From Staphylococcus epidermidis (lineage in GTDB: Bacteria; Bacillota; Bacilli; Staphylococcales; Staphylococcaceae): a stretch of DNA of 64,000 bases. Below, in pieces: positions 56,544 to 64,000 of this stretch (position 1 is its first letter; the number at the start of each line of letters is the position of its first letter). The notes beneath the pieces were generated by a model. That model did no database searches. It saw nothing but the letters and a program-made list of their open reading frames with translations, and had not been told where the DNA came from. A program made the position numbers and the translations under genes. Location: the NCBI RefSeq assembly GCF_006742205.1, contig NZ_AP019721.1, forward strand, positions 2,108,001-2,172,000, written 5' to 3'.

Positions 56544-57527
56544 TTACTTAATAATTTCAACACCAGAGCTAATGATATCACTTGCTATAATCTTCGATTC
56601 GTCAAATACTTTTAAAAATTGTTCCATCACAGCTTGTTTATTTTTCTTTTCTACTAAAACTTTTACATTGGGACCCGCGTCCATTGTAAAGTAACAAGGT
56701 AAATTGGCTTTTCGACACTGTTCCACAATCGCCATAGCATCGTAGCTTTCTTGCACTAAATACGTGAAAGGAGGTTGAGCGCCTAAGTTAGTGGCATGCA
56801 TACGTAAACCATTTGCTTCAATGACTTCTCCTAAGCGTTGAAAATCTTGATTTTTGACTGCCTCTTTTGCTTCATTTAAATCTTCATCAACGTGATCCAA
56901 CCAATATTGATAAAATCTAGAAGTATCTCTTGTTAGTGACATTCCTGACCTACTAGATACTTTTTTTGACTGATTGTTAATCACTACAAATATCATTGAT
57001 AAATCTTTTTCCCAACCATTGGAATTAATACCATGTGCATATGAAGTTAAATCATCATGCCCTTTTTCCCATTCGGCAAATCCACCAAAAATACTTCTAG
57101 AAGCAGAACCTGAACCACGTCGAGCTAATCGTGATAAGTCTGTATCTGATAAGTTCAATGACAAAGCTTCATTACAAGCGGCAGCTAAAGCAGCGTAAGC
57201 ACTCGCTGAAGAAGCAAGTCCTGCTGCTGTTGGCACATAATTTTCACTTTCAATTCGCGCATGCAAACGATTTCCAGCCAAATCTCTCACTATATTCATA
57301 TAGTTTTGAATCTTTTCTTTCTCTTTGGCATTCACTTCATTACCATTTAAAATAAGGCAATCTTCAGTAAAATCAGGGTCAAATGTCACTTTTGTTTCAG
57401 TATAAAATCTATCTAAGGTAACTGATAAACTATTATTCATAGGAATAATGTAAGTTTCATCAGCTTTCCCCCAATACTTAATCAACGCAATATTTGTATG
57501 TGCTCGTGCTTTGCCACTTTTCACCAA
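56544..57527 (-). CDS. mvaD: Diphosphomevalonate decarboxylase MvaD
   Basis: This 327-residue GHMP-fold enzyme makes isopentenyl diphosphate by ATP-dependent decarboxylation of mevalonate diphosphate. ALIKYWGKAD near the N-terminus, AGLASSASAYAALAAA (ATP site) and TMDAGPNVKVL with the catalytic Asp. It lies four bases from the mvaK1 stop, so the genes are coupled. Confidence 0.96.
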   Translation of the reverse strand: MVKSGKARAHTNIALIKYWGKADETYIIPMNNSLSVTLDRFYTETKVTFDPDFTEDCLILNGNEVNAKEKEKIQNYMNIVRDLAGNRLHARIESENYVPTAAGLASSASAYAALAAACNEALSLNLSDTDLSRLARRGSGSASRSIFGGFAEWEKGHDDLTSYAHGINSNGWEKDLSMIFVVINNQSKKVSSRSGMSLTRDTSRFYQYWLDHVDEDLNEAKEAVKNQDFQRLGEVIEANGLRMHATNLGAQPPFTYLVQESYDAMAIVEQCRKANLPCYFTMDAGPNVKVLVEKKNKQAVMEQFLKVFDESKIIASDIISSGVEIIK

Positions 57528-57531
57528 TGAT

Positions 57532-58452
57532 TTAACCTCCTAAATGTTCAATCCATGTATGTGCTGCGCCAGCTTTTTCAACAGCAGCAACAATAGTCTT
57601 TGCAGTTTTTAAATTTTCCGCAAGAAGAAGCATGCTGCCACCTCTTCCTCCACCAGTTAGTTTACCAGCAATGGCACCATGTTCTTTCCCAATTTGAAGT
57701 AATTTTTCTATTTTATCGTGACTTACTGTTAAATGTCTCAAGTCTTCTTGACATGCGTTAAATATGTCAGCCAAATGATGGAAATCATGCTGTTCAATCG
57801 ATTCGCTAGCACTGTGAACAAGTGTACCAATGTGCTCTATATATTTCATATATTCATCAGATTCACATAATACATGAACATCTTCTACTGCTTGTTTGGT
57901 AGAACCCTTTACTCCAGTATCAATGACAACCATATAACCATTTAATTTTAGTGATTTTAATTTTTCGGCCTGCCCTTGTTTAAACCAGACGGGTTTATTT
58001 GACACAATCGTCTGCGTATCAATACCGCTTGGCTTACCATGTGCGATTTGCTCCGCCCAATTTGCTTCTTTAATCAATGTTTTGTCATCTAAAGGTTGAT
58101 CCATAAAATCATAACTGGCGCGTACAAACGCTACTGCTACTGCAGCACTTGAACCTAAACCTCTTGATGGAGGCAAATTAGTTTGAATTTTTACTGATAG
58201 TGGTTCTTTCACTCCACTTTTTTCAACAAAGCGATTAATGATAGACTTTAGATGTTCGGGGGCATCGTATAACATTCCGTCATATACGTCACTTGTGATA
58301 GAAGAATAATTACCTTCATCTAAACTTTCAATGAGGACTTTAATTTTTCCAGCATTAAATGGAATTGCGATTGCCGGTTGACCAAATGTAACTGCGTGTT
58401 CACCCATTAGAATAATCTTTCCAGTAGATTCTCCGTATCCTTGTCTAGTCAT
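57532..58452 (-). CDS. mvaK1: Mevalonate kinase MvaK1
   Basis: 306-residue GHMP kinase, first enzyme of the operon. GEHAVTFGQPAIAIP at the N-terminus, ATP loop LPPSRGLGSSAAVAVAF near residue 95, catalytic Asp in GKPSGIDTQT and KLTGGGRGGSMLLL near the C-terminus. Upstream promoter DNA lies in 58453-58600; a GTGAGAAAAC ribosome site precedes the ATG. Confidence 0.96.
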   Translation of the reverse strand: MTRQGYGESTGKIILMGEHAVTFGQPAIAIPFNAGKIKVLIESLDEGNYSSITSDVYDGMLYDAPEHLKSIINRFVEKSGVKEPLSVKIQTNLPPSRGLGSSAAVAVAFVRASYDFMDQPLDDKTLIKEANWAEQIAHGKPSGIDTQTIVSNKPVWFKQGQAEKLKSLKLNGYMVVIDTGVKGSTKQAVEDVHVLCESDEYMKYIEHIGTLVHSASESIEQHDFHHLADIFNACQEDLRHLTVSHDKIEKLLQIGKEHGAIAGKLTGGGRGGSMLLLAENLKTAKTIVAAVEKAGAAHTWIEHLGG

Positions 58453-59096
58453 GTTTTCTCACCTTTATATACCTTCTTTAAAATATCACTTCATAAGATG
58501 TACTGACGATGTTAGAATGATTGACTTGCTATTTTACGTGATATTAATTTAATTTCTTTACATATTCATCTTGATAGATGTCACTTAAATGTCAATTTTA
58601 TCGAATACATTTATCATATCGCCAATAATCAAGCGTTCATTATAACTATTTAAAAGTAAAATAACAACAAAAGGGCATAATAACTTTTTGTTTAAGTTTT
58701 CACAACACTTTAATATTATAAAACTCTTTTAAAGAGTTATCAAAATCATGAAATATATTTACCTTAAATGACAATTTTGTAAACATCGTTAAATTTTTTA
58801 CTAAAGTTTTTAAAATTTTCCACCTCAACTATAATACTACAAATTTGTGATAGAATATATATCATTTTCTAACAAAGTCATCTTAACTTTTGTTTGAAAG
58901 GTATTTTTATTAAACAAAATAGTAGTAAGATTGAATTCAAATTGAATTTGTTGTCCTCTTTTAACCTCGAATAACACTTGCCTATTTTGTTGAATTTCTA
59001 TGTGAAATTTTCTTGGTTAGAACCCCGTCTTGATTGAAAATTAATAAAAAATTATTTTCTATTCACATCAACTATCACTGCTAATACGTAAAAAAA
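58453..59096. repeat. Intergenic region with a degenerate STAR-like unit
   Basis: About 640 bp upstream of mvaK1 without a gene. Around 58975-59025 a decayed copy of the 38-kb repeat unit appears: ACTTGCC, then GAATTTC-N5-GAAATT (58992-59009), then GGTTAGAACCCCG. A small hairpin AACTCTT/AAGAGTT lies near 58725-58745. mvaK1 promoter sequences are also here. Confidence 0.5.
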
Positions 59097-59121
59097 CCTG
59101 GGACAATCATTTTGTCCCAGG
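59097..59121 (-). terminator. Terminator after lipL
   Basis: CCTGGGACA/TGTCCCAGG perfect 9-bp arms, 7-nt loop, A-run giving T on the minus strand. Member of the recurrent hairpin family. Confidence 0.88.
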
Positions 59122-59158
59122 CTTATCATTTTATGACTTATCTATAGTGTCACACTTG

Positions 59159-59998
59159 CTAAAAATCTAATTTTTCATTCATTTTCGCATTGCGTTCTAA
59201 CATCTTATCATAATACCCTTCGTAACGTGTCCACTCGTCTTCTGTAATAGGATCCATATTTAAGTTTGCCCCTAAATCTTTTAGTGCATATAATAATAAA
59301 AACATAACATCTTGCACTTTAATTTCTCTATTTAAAAGGGTTTCTAAAGATGCCATACATGAGGGATCTATGTCTGGATAGTGAAATTTAGTAGTCTCCC
59401 CTTTAAGCGCACGTTGATAAAACTGTTGCATCATTAATGCCCGTTCTGAGCCAGAACCTTCAATACATAAGTATATTTGCACTGCGATACCACCACGTAC
59501 TCGTCGCTGCGAAATCCCGGCAAATTTCTTATCATTAATACTTAAATCAAATTTTCCTGGGCAATACGATTGCTCAATTTCTTTAGTATCGATACTAACA
59601 TCTTCATCCTCAAACATTTTATTAATCAATAAATACATCACTGTAAAGGCTTCATCAATAGTCGTTTCGGTTTGTCCTTTAAAAATCAAAGATATGTTTA
59701 AAATTCCTTGATCTAATACGACACCCAAGCCACCAGAATTCCTAACAATTGCATTATATCCTTGTTCATCTGTAAGAAAACGAATACCATCACTTAAAAA
59801 TGGTAAACGCGAATCATGAATGCCCAAAATCACGGTGTGTTGATGTATCCACGTTCGTACTACATTACAAGATAAATCTTTACCAACGCTTTCGGAAAAA
59901 GTGTCATCAAACGCAAAAGATTGCATGGGCTCTAAACCACTTGAATGATCGACATAACGCCAGTTGATTTGATTAAAATATTTAGTTGCTAAGTCCAT
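59159..59998 (-). CDS. lipL: Octanoyl/lipoyl transferase LipL
   Basis: A 279-residue amidotransferase of the biotin/lipoate ligase fold. In Bacillus and Staphylococcus LipL moves octanoyl or lipoyl groups from GcvH to E2 subunits of 2-oxoacid dehydrogenases. The catalytic Cys is in EQSYCPGKFDLSI near residue 149, with the K-x-x-G-type KKFAGISQRRVRGG after it and VRNSGGLGVVLDQGILN earlier. Its ATG overlaps the pta stop (TAATG), matching the pta-lipL pairing in Bacillus (ywfJ-ywfL). Confidence 0.88.
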   Translation of the reverse strand: MDLATKYFNQINWRYVDHSSGLEPMQSFAFDDTFSESVGKDLSCNVVRTWIHQHTVILGIHDSRLPFLSDGIRFLTDEQGYNAIVRNSGGLGVVLDQGILNISLIFKGQTETTIDEAFTVMYLLINKMFEDEDVSIDTKEIEQSYCPGKFDLSINDKKFAGISQRRVRGGIAVQIYLCIEGSGSERALMMQQFYQRALKGETTKFHYPDIDPSCMASLETLLNREIKVQDVMFLLLYALKDLGANLNMDPITEDEWTRYEGYYDKMLERNAKMNEKLDF

Positions 59999-60987
59999 TA
60001 TTGTAAAGCTTGAGCAGCTGTAATAATAGATAAGTTATAAACGTCTTCAGTTGAGCAACCACGAGATAAATCATTGACTGGAGAGTTTAATCCTTGTAGG
60101 ACTGGTCCTACTGCATCGTATCCACCTAAACGTTGAGCAATCTTATAACCAATATTACCTGCTTCTAGACTAGGGAAAACAAATACATTTGCATCACCTT
60201 GAATTTTTGCACCAGGTGCTTTCTTCTCTGCTACGCTAGGAACAATAGCAGCGTCAAATTGGAATTCTCCATCAATAACTACATGATCTAATTGATCTGC
60301 TTCAGCTTTTTCTTGAGCTAACTTCAATGCTTCTTGCACTTTAGTAACATCATCCGATTTAGCAGAACCTTTTGTAGAAAAGCTTAACATAGCTACTTTA
60401 GGGTCCATTCCAAAGCTTTGTGCTGATTTAGCACTCTCTACTGCAATTTCAGCAAGTCCTTGAGCATCTAATTCTGGATTAATCGCACAATCTCCAAAAA
60501 TATATTGTTCGTCGCCTTTAATCATAAAGAAAATACCAGATGTTCTAGATACACCAGGTTTAGTTTTGATAATTTGTAATGCTGGTCTGACTGTATCTCC
60601 AGTAGAATGTGCAGCACCACTCACTAAACCTTCAGCCTTTCCAGTATACACAAGCATTGTTCCGAAATAATTTACATTATCTAATAATTCAACTGCTTGT
60701 TCTTTAGTTGCCTTACCTTTACGTCTTTCAACAAAAGCATCTACAAGCTCATCTTTAAGTTCACTCGTTGCTGGATCTATGATTTCAATTTGAGTTAAAT
60801 CTAAAGCGTGTTTAGAAGCAAGAGATTTAATATTATCTTCGTTTCCTAGAACGATAGGTGAAACATAGTCAGTTTTTTGTAGCTGAGTCGCAGCAATGAG
60901 CACTCGTTCATCTTCACCTTCAGGTAATACTATTTTTACATTTTTCCCGGATAATTTGTCTTGTAATACAGATAATAAATCAGCCAT
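59998..60987 (-). CDS. pta: Phosphate acetyltransferase
   Basis: A 329-residue enzyme converting acetyl-CoA and phosphate to acetyl phosphate and CoA, part of overflow metabolism to acetate. Motifs: VKIVLPEGEDERVL, GLVSGAAHSTGDTVRPALQIIKT, and VFVFPSLEAGNIGYKIAQRL. Length matches the short bacterial Pta. AAGGAGGATATT before the ATG. Divergent from hemQ over 170 bp. Confidence 0.96.
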   Translation of the reverse strand: MADLLSVLQDKLSGKNVKIVLPEGEDERVLIAATQLQKTDYVSPIVLGNEDNIKSLASKHALDLTQIEIIDPATSELKDELVDAFVERRKGKATKEQAVELLDNVNYFGTMLVYTGKAEGLVSGAAHSTGDTVRPALQIIKTKPGVSRTSGIFFMIKGDEQYIFGDCAINPELDAQGLAEIAVESAKSAQSFGMDPKVAMLSFSTKGSAKSDDVTKVQEALKLAQEKAEADQLDHVVIDGEFQFDAAIVPSVAEKKAPGAKIQGDANVFVFPSLEAGNIGYKIAQRLGGYDAVGPVLQGLNSPVNDLSRGCSTEDVYNLSIITAAQALQ

Positions 60988-61157
60988 AATATCCTCCTTA
61001 ATTCTCTCTTATAATAACGTTTACATAGTAAATTATACGTTATTTTTCATCAGAATTCCATTTCGCTTTTGTAAACATTTTTTTAGTAGTTAAATGACTG
61101 TTTGTGATAGAATTTGATATGAATCCAATAAAAATTTTGAAAAAGGAGCGAATAATA

Positions 61158-61907
61158 ATGAGTGAAGCAGCAGAAACTTTAGATGGTTGGTATAGCTTAC
61201 ATTTATTTTATGCAGTAGACTGGACAACTTTTCGTTTAATTGCTGAAGATGATCGTGAAGCAATGATTACTGAATTGGAAACATTTATTAAAGATAAAAC
61301 AGTTGCTAGAGAATCACATCAAGGTGATCATGCAATTTATAACATTACAGGTCAAAAAGCGGACCTTTTACTATGGTTTTTACGTCCAGAAATGAAAGAG
61401 TTAAATCAAATTGAAAATGAGTTTAATAAATTACGTATCGCAGACTATCTCATTCCAACTTATTCCTATGTGTCAGTGATAGAATTAAGTAATTATTTAG
61501 CAGGCAAATCTGATGAGGATCCTTATGAAAATCCCCACGTTAAGGCACGATTATACCCTGAATTACCACATTCTGAATATATATGTTTCTATCCAATGGA
61601 TAAACGACGCAATGAAACTTATAACTGGTATATGTTACCTATCGAAGACCGTAAAACTTTAATGTATAACCATGGGATGATAGGTCGTAAATATGCTGGT
61701 AAAATCAAACAGTTTATTACAGGTTCAGTAGGTTTTGATGACTATGAGTGGGGTGTTACATTATTTTCAAATGATGTACTTCAATTCAAAAAAATTGTCT
61801 ATGAAATGCGTTTTGATGAAACGACTGCTCGTTATGGCGAATTTGGTAGTTTCTATATTGGTCACATTCTAAACATCGAAGACTTCAAACAATTTTTTAG
61901 TATATAA
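61158..61907 (+). CDS. hemQ: Coproheme decarboxylase HemQ
   Basis: A 249-residue chlorite dismutase-fold enzyme that performs the final step of the coproporphyrin haem pathway. Near-identical pattern to S. aureus Hem[50 protein letters not shown] with the catalytic Tyr, and [17 protein letters not shown] with the haem-side His region just before. ATG at 61158 with AAAAGGAGCG upstream preferred over the longer frame. Ends with a strong terminator. Confidence 0.96.
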   Translation: MSEAAETLDGWYSLHLFYAVDWTTFRLIAEDDREAMITELETFIKDKTVARESHQGDHAIYNITGQKADLLLWFLRPEMKELNQIENEFNKLRIADYLIPTYSYVSVIELSNYLAGKSDEDPYENPHVKARLYPELPHSEYICFYPMDKRRNETYNWYMLPIEDRKTLMYNHGMIGRKYAGKIKQFITGSVGFDDYEWGVTLFSNDVLQFKKIVYEMRFDETTARYGEFGSFYIGHILNIEDFKQFFSI

Positions 61908-61923
61908 GTTAAAGTGAAAAATT

Positions 61924-61965
61924 AACCCTACACACTAGGATTATAATCTACTAGTGTGTAGGGTT
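61924..61965 (+). terminator. hemQ terminator
   Basis: Perfect 15-bp arms beginning AACCCTACACACTAG around a 12-nt loop, followed by TTTTAAT. Confidence 0.92.
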
Positions 61966-62020
61966 TTTAATATGTAAAAAGATAACACCTTATCTTAAAT
62001 TTAATGACTATAAAAAATTT

Positions 62021-62054
62021 AAGAGCCTGTACAATTAAGATGTACTAGGCTCTT
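62021..62054. terminator. Second hairpin, AGAGCCTGTACA type
   Basis: AAGAGCCTGTACA pairs with TGTACTAGGCTCTT with one bulge. It resembles the argS terminator at 40096. T-rich on the minus-strand side. Confidence 0.65.
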
Positions 62055-62408
62055 ATGTTGTAGTATCCTTGGGAGAACTTTAAATCACTACTACGTATAT
62101 AGTTAACCTCATAGAATATACCGTCGCTACTCAATATATTCACTGTCATCGTTAACTAATATTATTTTAACCTTTTTGAAACATTTGAAACATTATAGAA
62201 AGGTAAATGTACAACTATAAAGTTTTTTTTAATATTTATTATAAAATTCACCTATAAATCATTATTTTATCTGCTTAACTCTATGAAAATGACTTTAAAT
62301 AACAAGTTGCACGTCATGTAAACCTCAAGGGTTGTGGCGTTTTCCTAAAACCTTTACTATAATTATAATAATGATTTATTCTTAATTTTAAAAAAATTTG
62401 GTGATGAA
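62055..62408. other. Intergenic region upstream of the exporter genes; possible sRNA locus
   Basis: About 350 bp without a gene. Two hairpins were noticed: ACCTTT/AGAAAGGT (62171-62206) and ACGTCAT/GTGGCGT enclosing AACC/GGTT (about 62311-62340). In S. aureus, as far as I recall, RsaA lies between hemQ and the next gene. I see no SigB promoter (GTTTAA/GGGTAT) here, so this is only a positional hint. Confidence 0.3.
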
Positions 62409-63173
62409 ATGAATAAGGATACAATTGAAACATCTCGTGAAGCATTGATAAAAGATGTTGTTATGATTGCTGCTCGTATATTACTTGAATCTGGAGCTGA
62501 AGGTACACGGGTAGAGGATACCATGGCACGTATTGCTACAAAATTGGGCTATCCTGAAAGTAATAGTTTCGTGACTAATACTGTAATTGAATTTGTTTTA
62601 CATAATGAAGCATATCCTCGGTTGTATAGAATTAAAACTCGAGATACGAACTTAATAAAAATTTCTCAAGCTAATGAAATCTCACGTCAAATTACAAATG
62701 GCACAATGACGCTTGAAGAAGCTAAGTATCAATTAGAGGAAATATATGTTGCTAAAAGAGATAGCAGTCTCCCTTTTAAAGGAATTGCCGCAGCAATTAT
62801 CGCTACGAGCTTCCTCTATCTACAGGGAGGTCGTCTGGTTGATATCATCACAGCTGTATTAGCTGGAACGATTGGATACTTAGTAGTAGAAATATTAGAT
62901 CGAAAGCTACACGCACAATTTATTCCAGAATTCATAGGTTCTTTGGTAATAGGTATTATTTCTGTAATTGGACATGCATTTGTTCCTAGCGGAGATTTAG
63001 CTACAATTATCATTGCAGCGGTCATGCCGATTGTACCTGGAGTACTGATTACAAATGCTATCCAAGATCTATTCGGAGGACATATGTTAATGTTTACTAC
63101 AAAATCTTTAGAAGCTTTAGTCACCGCCTTTGGTATAGGCGCTGGTGTAAGTTCAATATTAATTTTAGTCTAG
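62409..63173 (+). CDS. Threonine/serine exporter family protein, ThrE N-terminal part
   Basis: 254 residues. The first ~110 are soluble with RILLESGAEGTRVEDTMARI, the ThrE (DUF1212) domain; four to five transmembrane helices follow. It works with the downstream small membrane protein, the two together equalling full-length ThrE, which exports L-threonine and L-serine in Corynebacterium. Amino-acid export here is inferred. ATG follows GGTGATGAA. Confidence 0.85.
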   Translation: MNKDTIETSREALIKDVVMIAARILLESGAEGTRVEDTMARIATKLGYPESNSFVTNTVIEFVLHNEAYPRLYRIKTRDTNLIKISQANEISRQITNGTMTLEEAKYQLEEIYVAKRDSSLPFKGIAAAIIATSFLYLQGGRLVDIITAVLAGTIGYLVVEILDRKLHAQFIPEFIGSLVIGIISVIGHAFVPSGDLATIIIAAVMPIVPGVLITNAIQDLFGGHMLMFTTKSLEALVTAFGIGAGVSSILILV

Positions 63174-63185
63174 GAGTGCACTCAT

Positions 63186-63638
63186 ATGTTTTGGATATTT
63201 AATTTTATATTTAGCTTTCTTGCTTCACTCTTTTTCTGTGTCATATTTGATGCCCCTAGGAAGTTGTATTTTGCTTGTGGCTTTGTCGGCGCTTGTGGAT
63301 GGATGGTTTATACTGTATTATTTAACGGCTTTGAACTCCATACGATTTACTCAAGCTTTTTCGGTAGTTTAGCGTTAGGTTTACTTAGTCATTATATGGC
63401 CCGTCGAAAAAAAGAGCCTGTAATTATTTTTATGGTTACAGGTATTATACCTCTGGTTCCAGGAGGACTTGCTTATGATGCCACTAAAAATTTAGTGTTA
63501 TTACACTTTGGAAAGGCGATTAACACAATGCTTGAAGTGACATTAATAGCAGGTGCTATTGCTTTAGGTTTATTATTTGCTGATCAAATTTCTAAAATCG
63601 TTATTTCAGGTTTTGCTCGTACCAGAAAAAGATTGTAA
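63186..63638 (+). CDS. Threonine/serine exporter family protein, ThrE C-terminal part (DUF3815)
   Basis: 150-residue, four-to-five-helix membrane protein beginning 12 bp after the previous gene, AGGAGTGC upstream. It has IPLVPGGLAYDATKNLV, the same short motif seen in the first partner (MPIVPGVLITNAIQDL), showing that the halves are homologous. The pair should form one exporter. Confidence 0.85.
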   Translation: MFWIFNFIFSFLASLFFCVIFDAPRKLYFACGFVGACGWMVYTVLFNGFELHTIYSSFFGSLALGLLSHYMARRKKEPVIIFMVTGIIPLVPGGLAYDATKNLVLLHFGKAINTMLEVTLIAGAIALGLLFADQISKIVISGFARTRKRL

Positions 63639-63759
63639 TATCAATAAAATCATTCGCTAAAAAATTAACGTTACTCTAACCAATTAAATTTATAGTTAAA
63701 TATTGTTAAAAAATATATGATAAATAAAAAGAGGTTGGAACATAATTCCTAGCAAAATA

Positions 63760-63795
63760 GCCAGTAAATGAGTTTTCATAAATTCATTTACTGGC
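63760..63795 (+). terminator. Terminator after the ThrE-type pair
   Basis: Perfect 12-bp arms GCCAGTAAATGA/TCATTTACTGGC with a 12-nt loop and TTTTTTATT. The GAGGTTGGAACATAA lead-in at 63731 recurs in staphylococcal intergenic DNA. Confidence 0.9.
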
Positions 63796-63805
63796 TTTTT
63801 TATTT

Positions 63806-63900
63806 ACAATGCTTCGTATTGTTGGCTCGCTTTCTTAGGGGACAGCTTCAGCCTGTAGTCTTCAGCTTGTCCTGTTCCCTCAAGAGTCTCGCCAAAATAC
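63806..63900. repeat. Interspersed staphylococcal intergenic repeat
   Basis: A GC-richer patch (CTTAGGGGACAGCTTCAGCC ... CTTCAGCTTGTCCTGTTCCC) flanked by ATGCTTCGTATTG and AAAATACTTTGTG, with internal dyads. Its sharp contrast with the AT-rich flanks and known look suggest a dispersed repeat. Copy number was not checked. The last 100 bp of the window hold no gene. Confidence 0.45.
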
Positions 63901-64000
63901 TTTGTGCTTATATGTAATTTTATATTAAAATACTTTAAAAAATAAGGCCTTTTCGTATAATTTAATAAATACCAATAAACTAAATTAACCGGGTGCCTTA

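Overview
The window is chromosomal DNA from a coagulase-negative Staphylococcus, most likely S. epidermidis or a close relative. The base composition is AT-rich. Gene content and order follow the staphylococcal core block that runs fhuC, nupC, abcA, tag genes, sirR-sitABC, nhaP, mnh2, sarA, argS, adh, hypR-merA, mvaK2-mvaD-mvaK1, lipL, pta and hemQ. The SirR and SitC proteins look like the S. epidermidis Sir/Sit pair. No phage, integrase, insertion sequence, CRISPR array, rRNA or tRNA was recognised. Species assignment is from memory of protein families, not from a search.

Layout. 1-5 kb: a helical protein of unknown role, a lone Fur-boxed fhuC, a YitT membrane protein, nupC, and a candidate small RNA between the last two. 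5-14 kb: the AbcA exporter and the wall teichoic acid genes tagD, tagX, tagB, tagG, tagH and tagA, with about 1 kb of gene-free DNA where S. aureus carries pbp4. 14-18.5 kb: SirR and the SitABC manganese/iron ABC transporter, with a palindromic operator at the sitA promoter, followed by a structured 3' region that looks like the RsaC small RNA. 18.6-27 kb: an NhaP antiporter and the seven-gene Mnh2 cation/proton antiporter operon. 27.7-31.5 kb: DUF1659/DUF2922 small proteins, a YdcZ-type transporter, an orphan membrane-fusion-like protein, and the global regulator SarA. 31.6-38 kb: two alpha/beta-hydrolase fold proteins (one without its catalytic residues), a secreted protein, a HAD phosphatase, and an iron-type permease plus lipoprotein with no ATPase beside them. 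38-44 kb: a STAR-like repeat array, a MerR/TipAS regulator, an HhH-GPD glycosylase, argS with its DUF1934 partner, a frameshifted PH-like gene and an alcohol dehydrogenase. 44.5-48.6 kb: a complete larA-larE-larB-larC operon for nickel-pincer lactate racemase. 48.7-55.2 kb: YwhD, the HD hydrolase YwfO, a GNAT enzyme, an aldo/keto reductase, the redox switch hypR-merA and a DUF1450 protein. 55.4-64 kb: the mevalonate kinase/decarboxylase operon, LipL, Pta, HemQ and a split threonine/serine exporter.

How the parts work together. Metal supply recurs: Fur-controlled FhuC could power the ATPase-less permease/lipoprotein pair at 36-38 kb, SirR controls SitABC, and the Lar operon needs nickel imported by genes outside the window. 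Envelope building recurs too (teichoic acid, isoprenoid precursors for undecaprenyl carrier, cation antiport). The least ordinary observations are a slippery A7 run that splits a PH-like gene in exactly the phase a -1 frameshift would repair, an extended -10 promoter with hairpins and a terminator that looks like an unnamed small RNA, the C-rich loops of the RsaC-like RNA, the missing pbp4, and a hydrolase-fold protein that has lost its whole catalytic triad.
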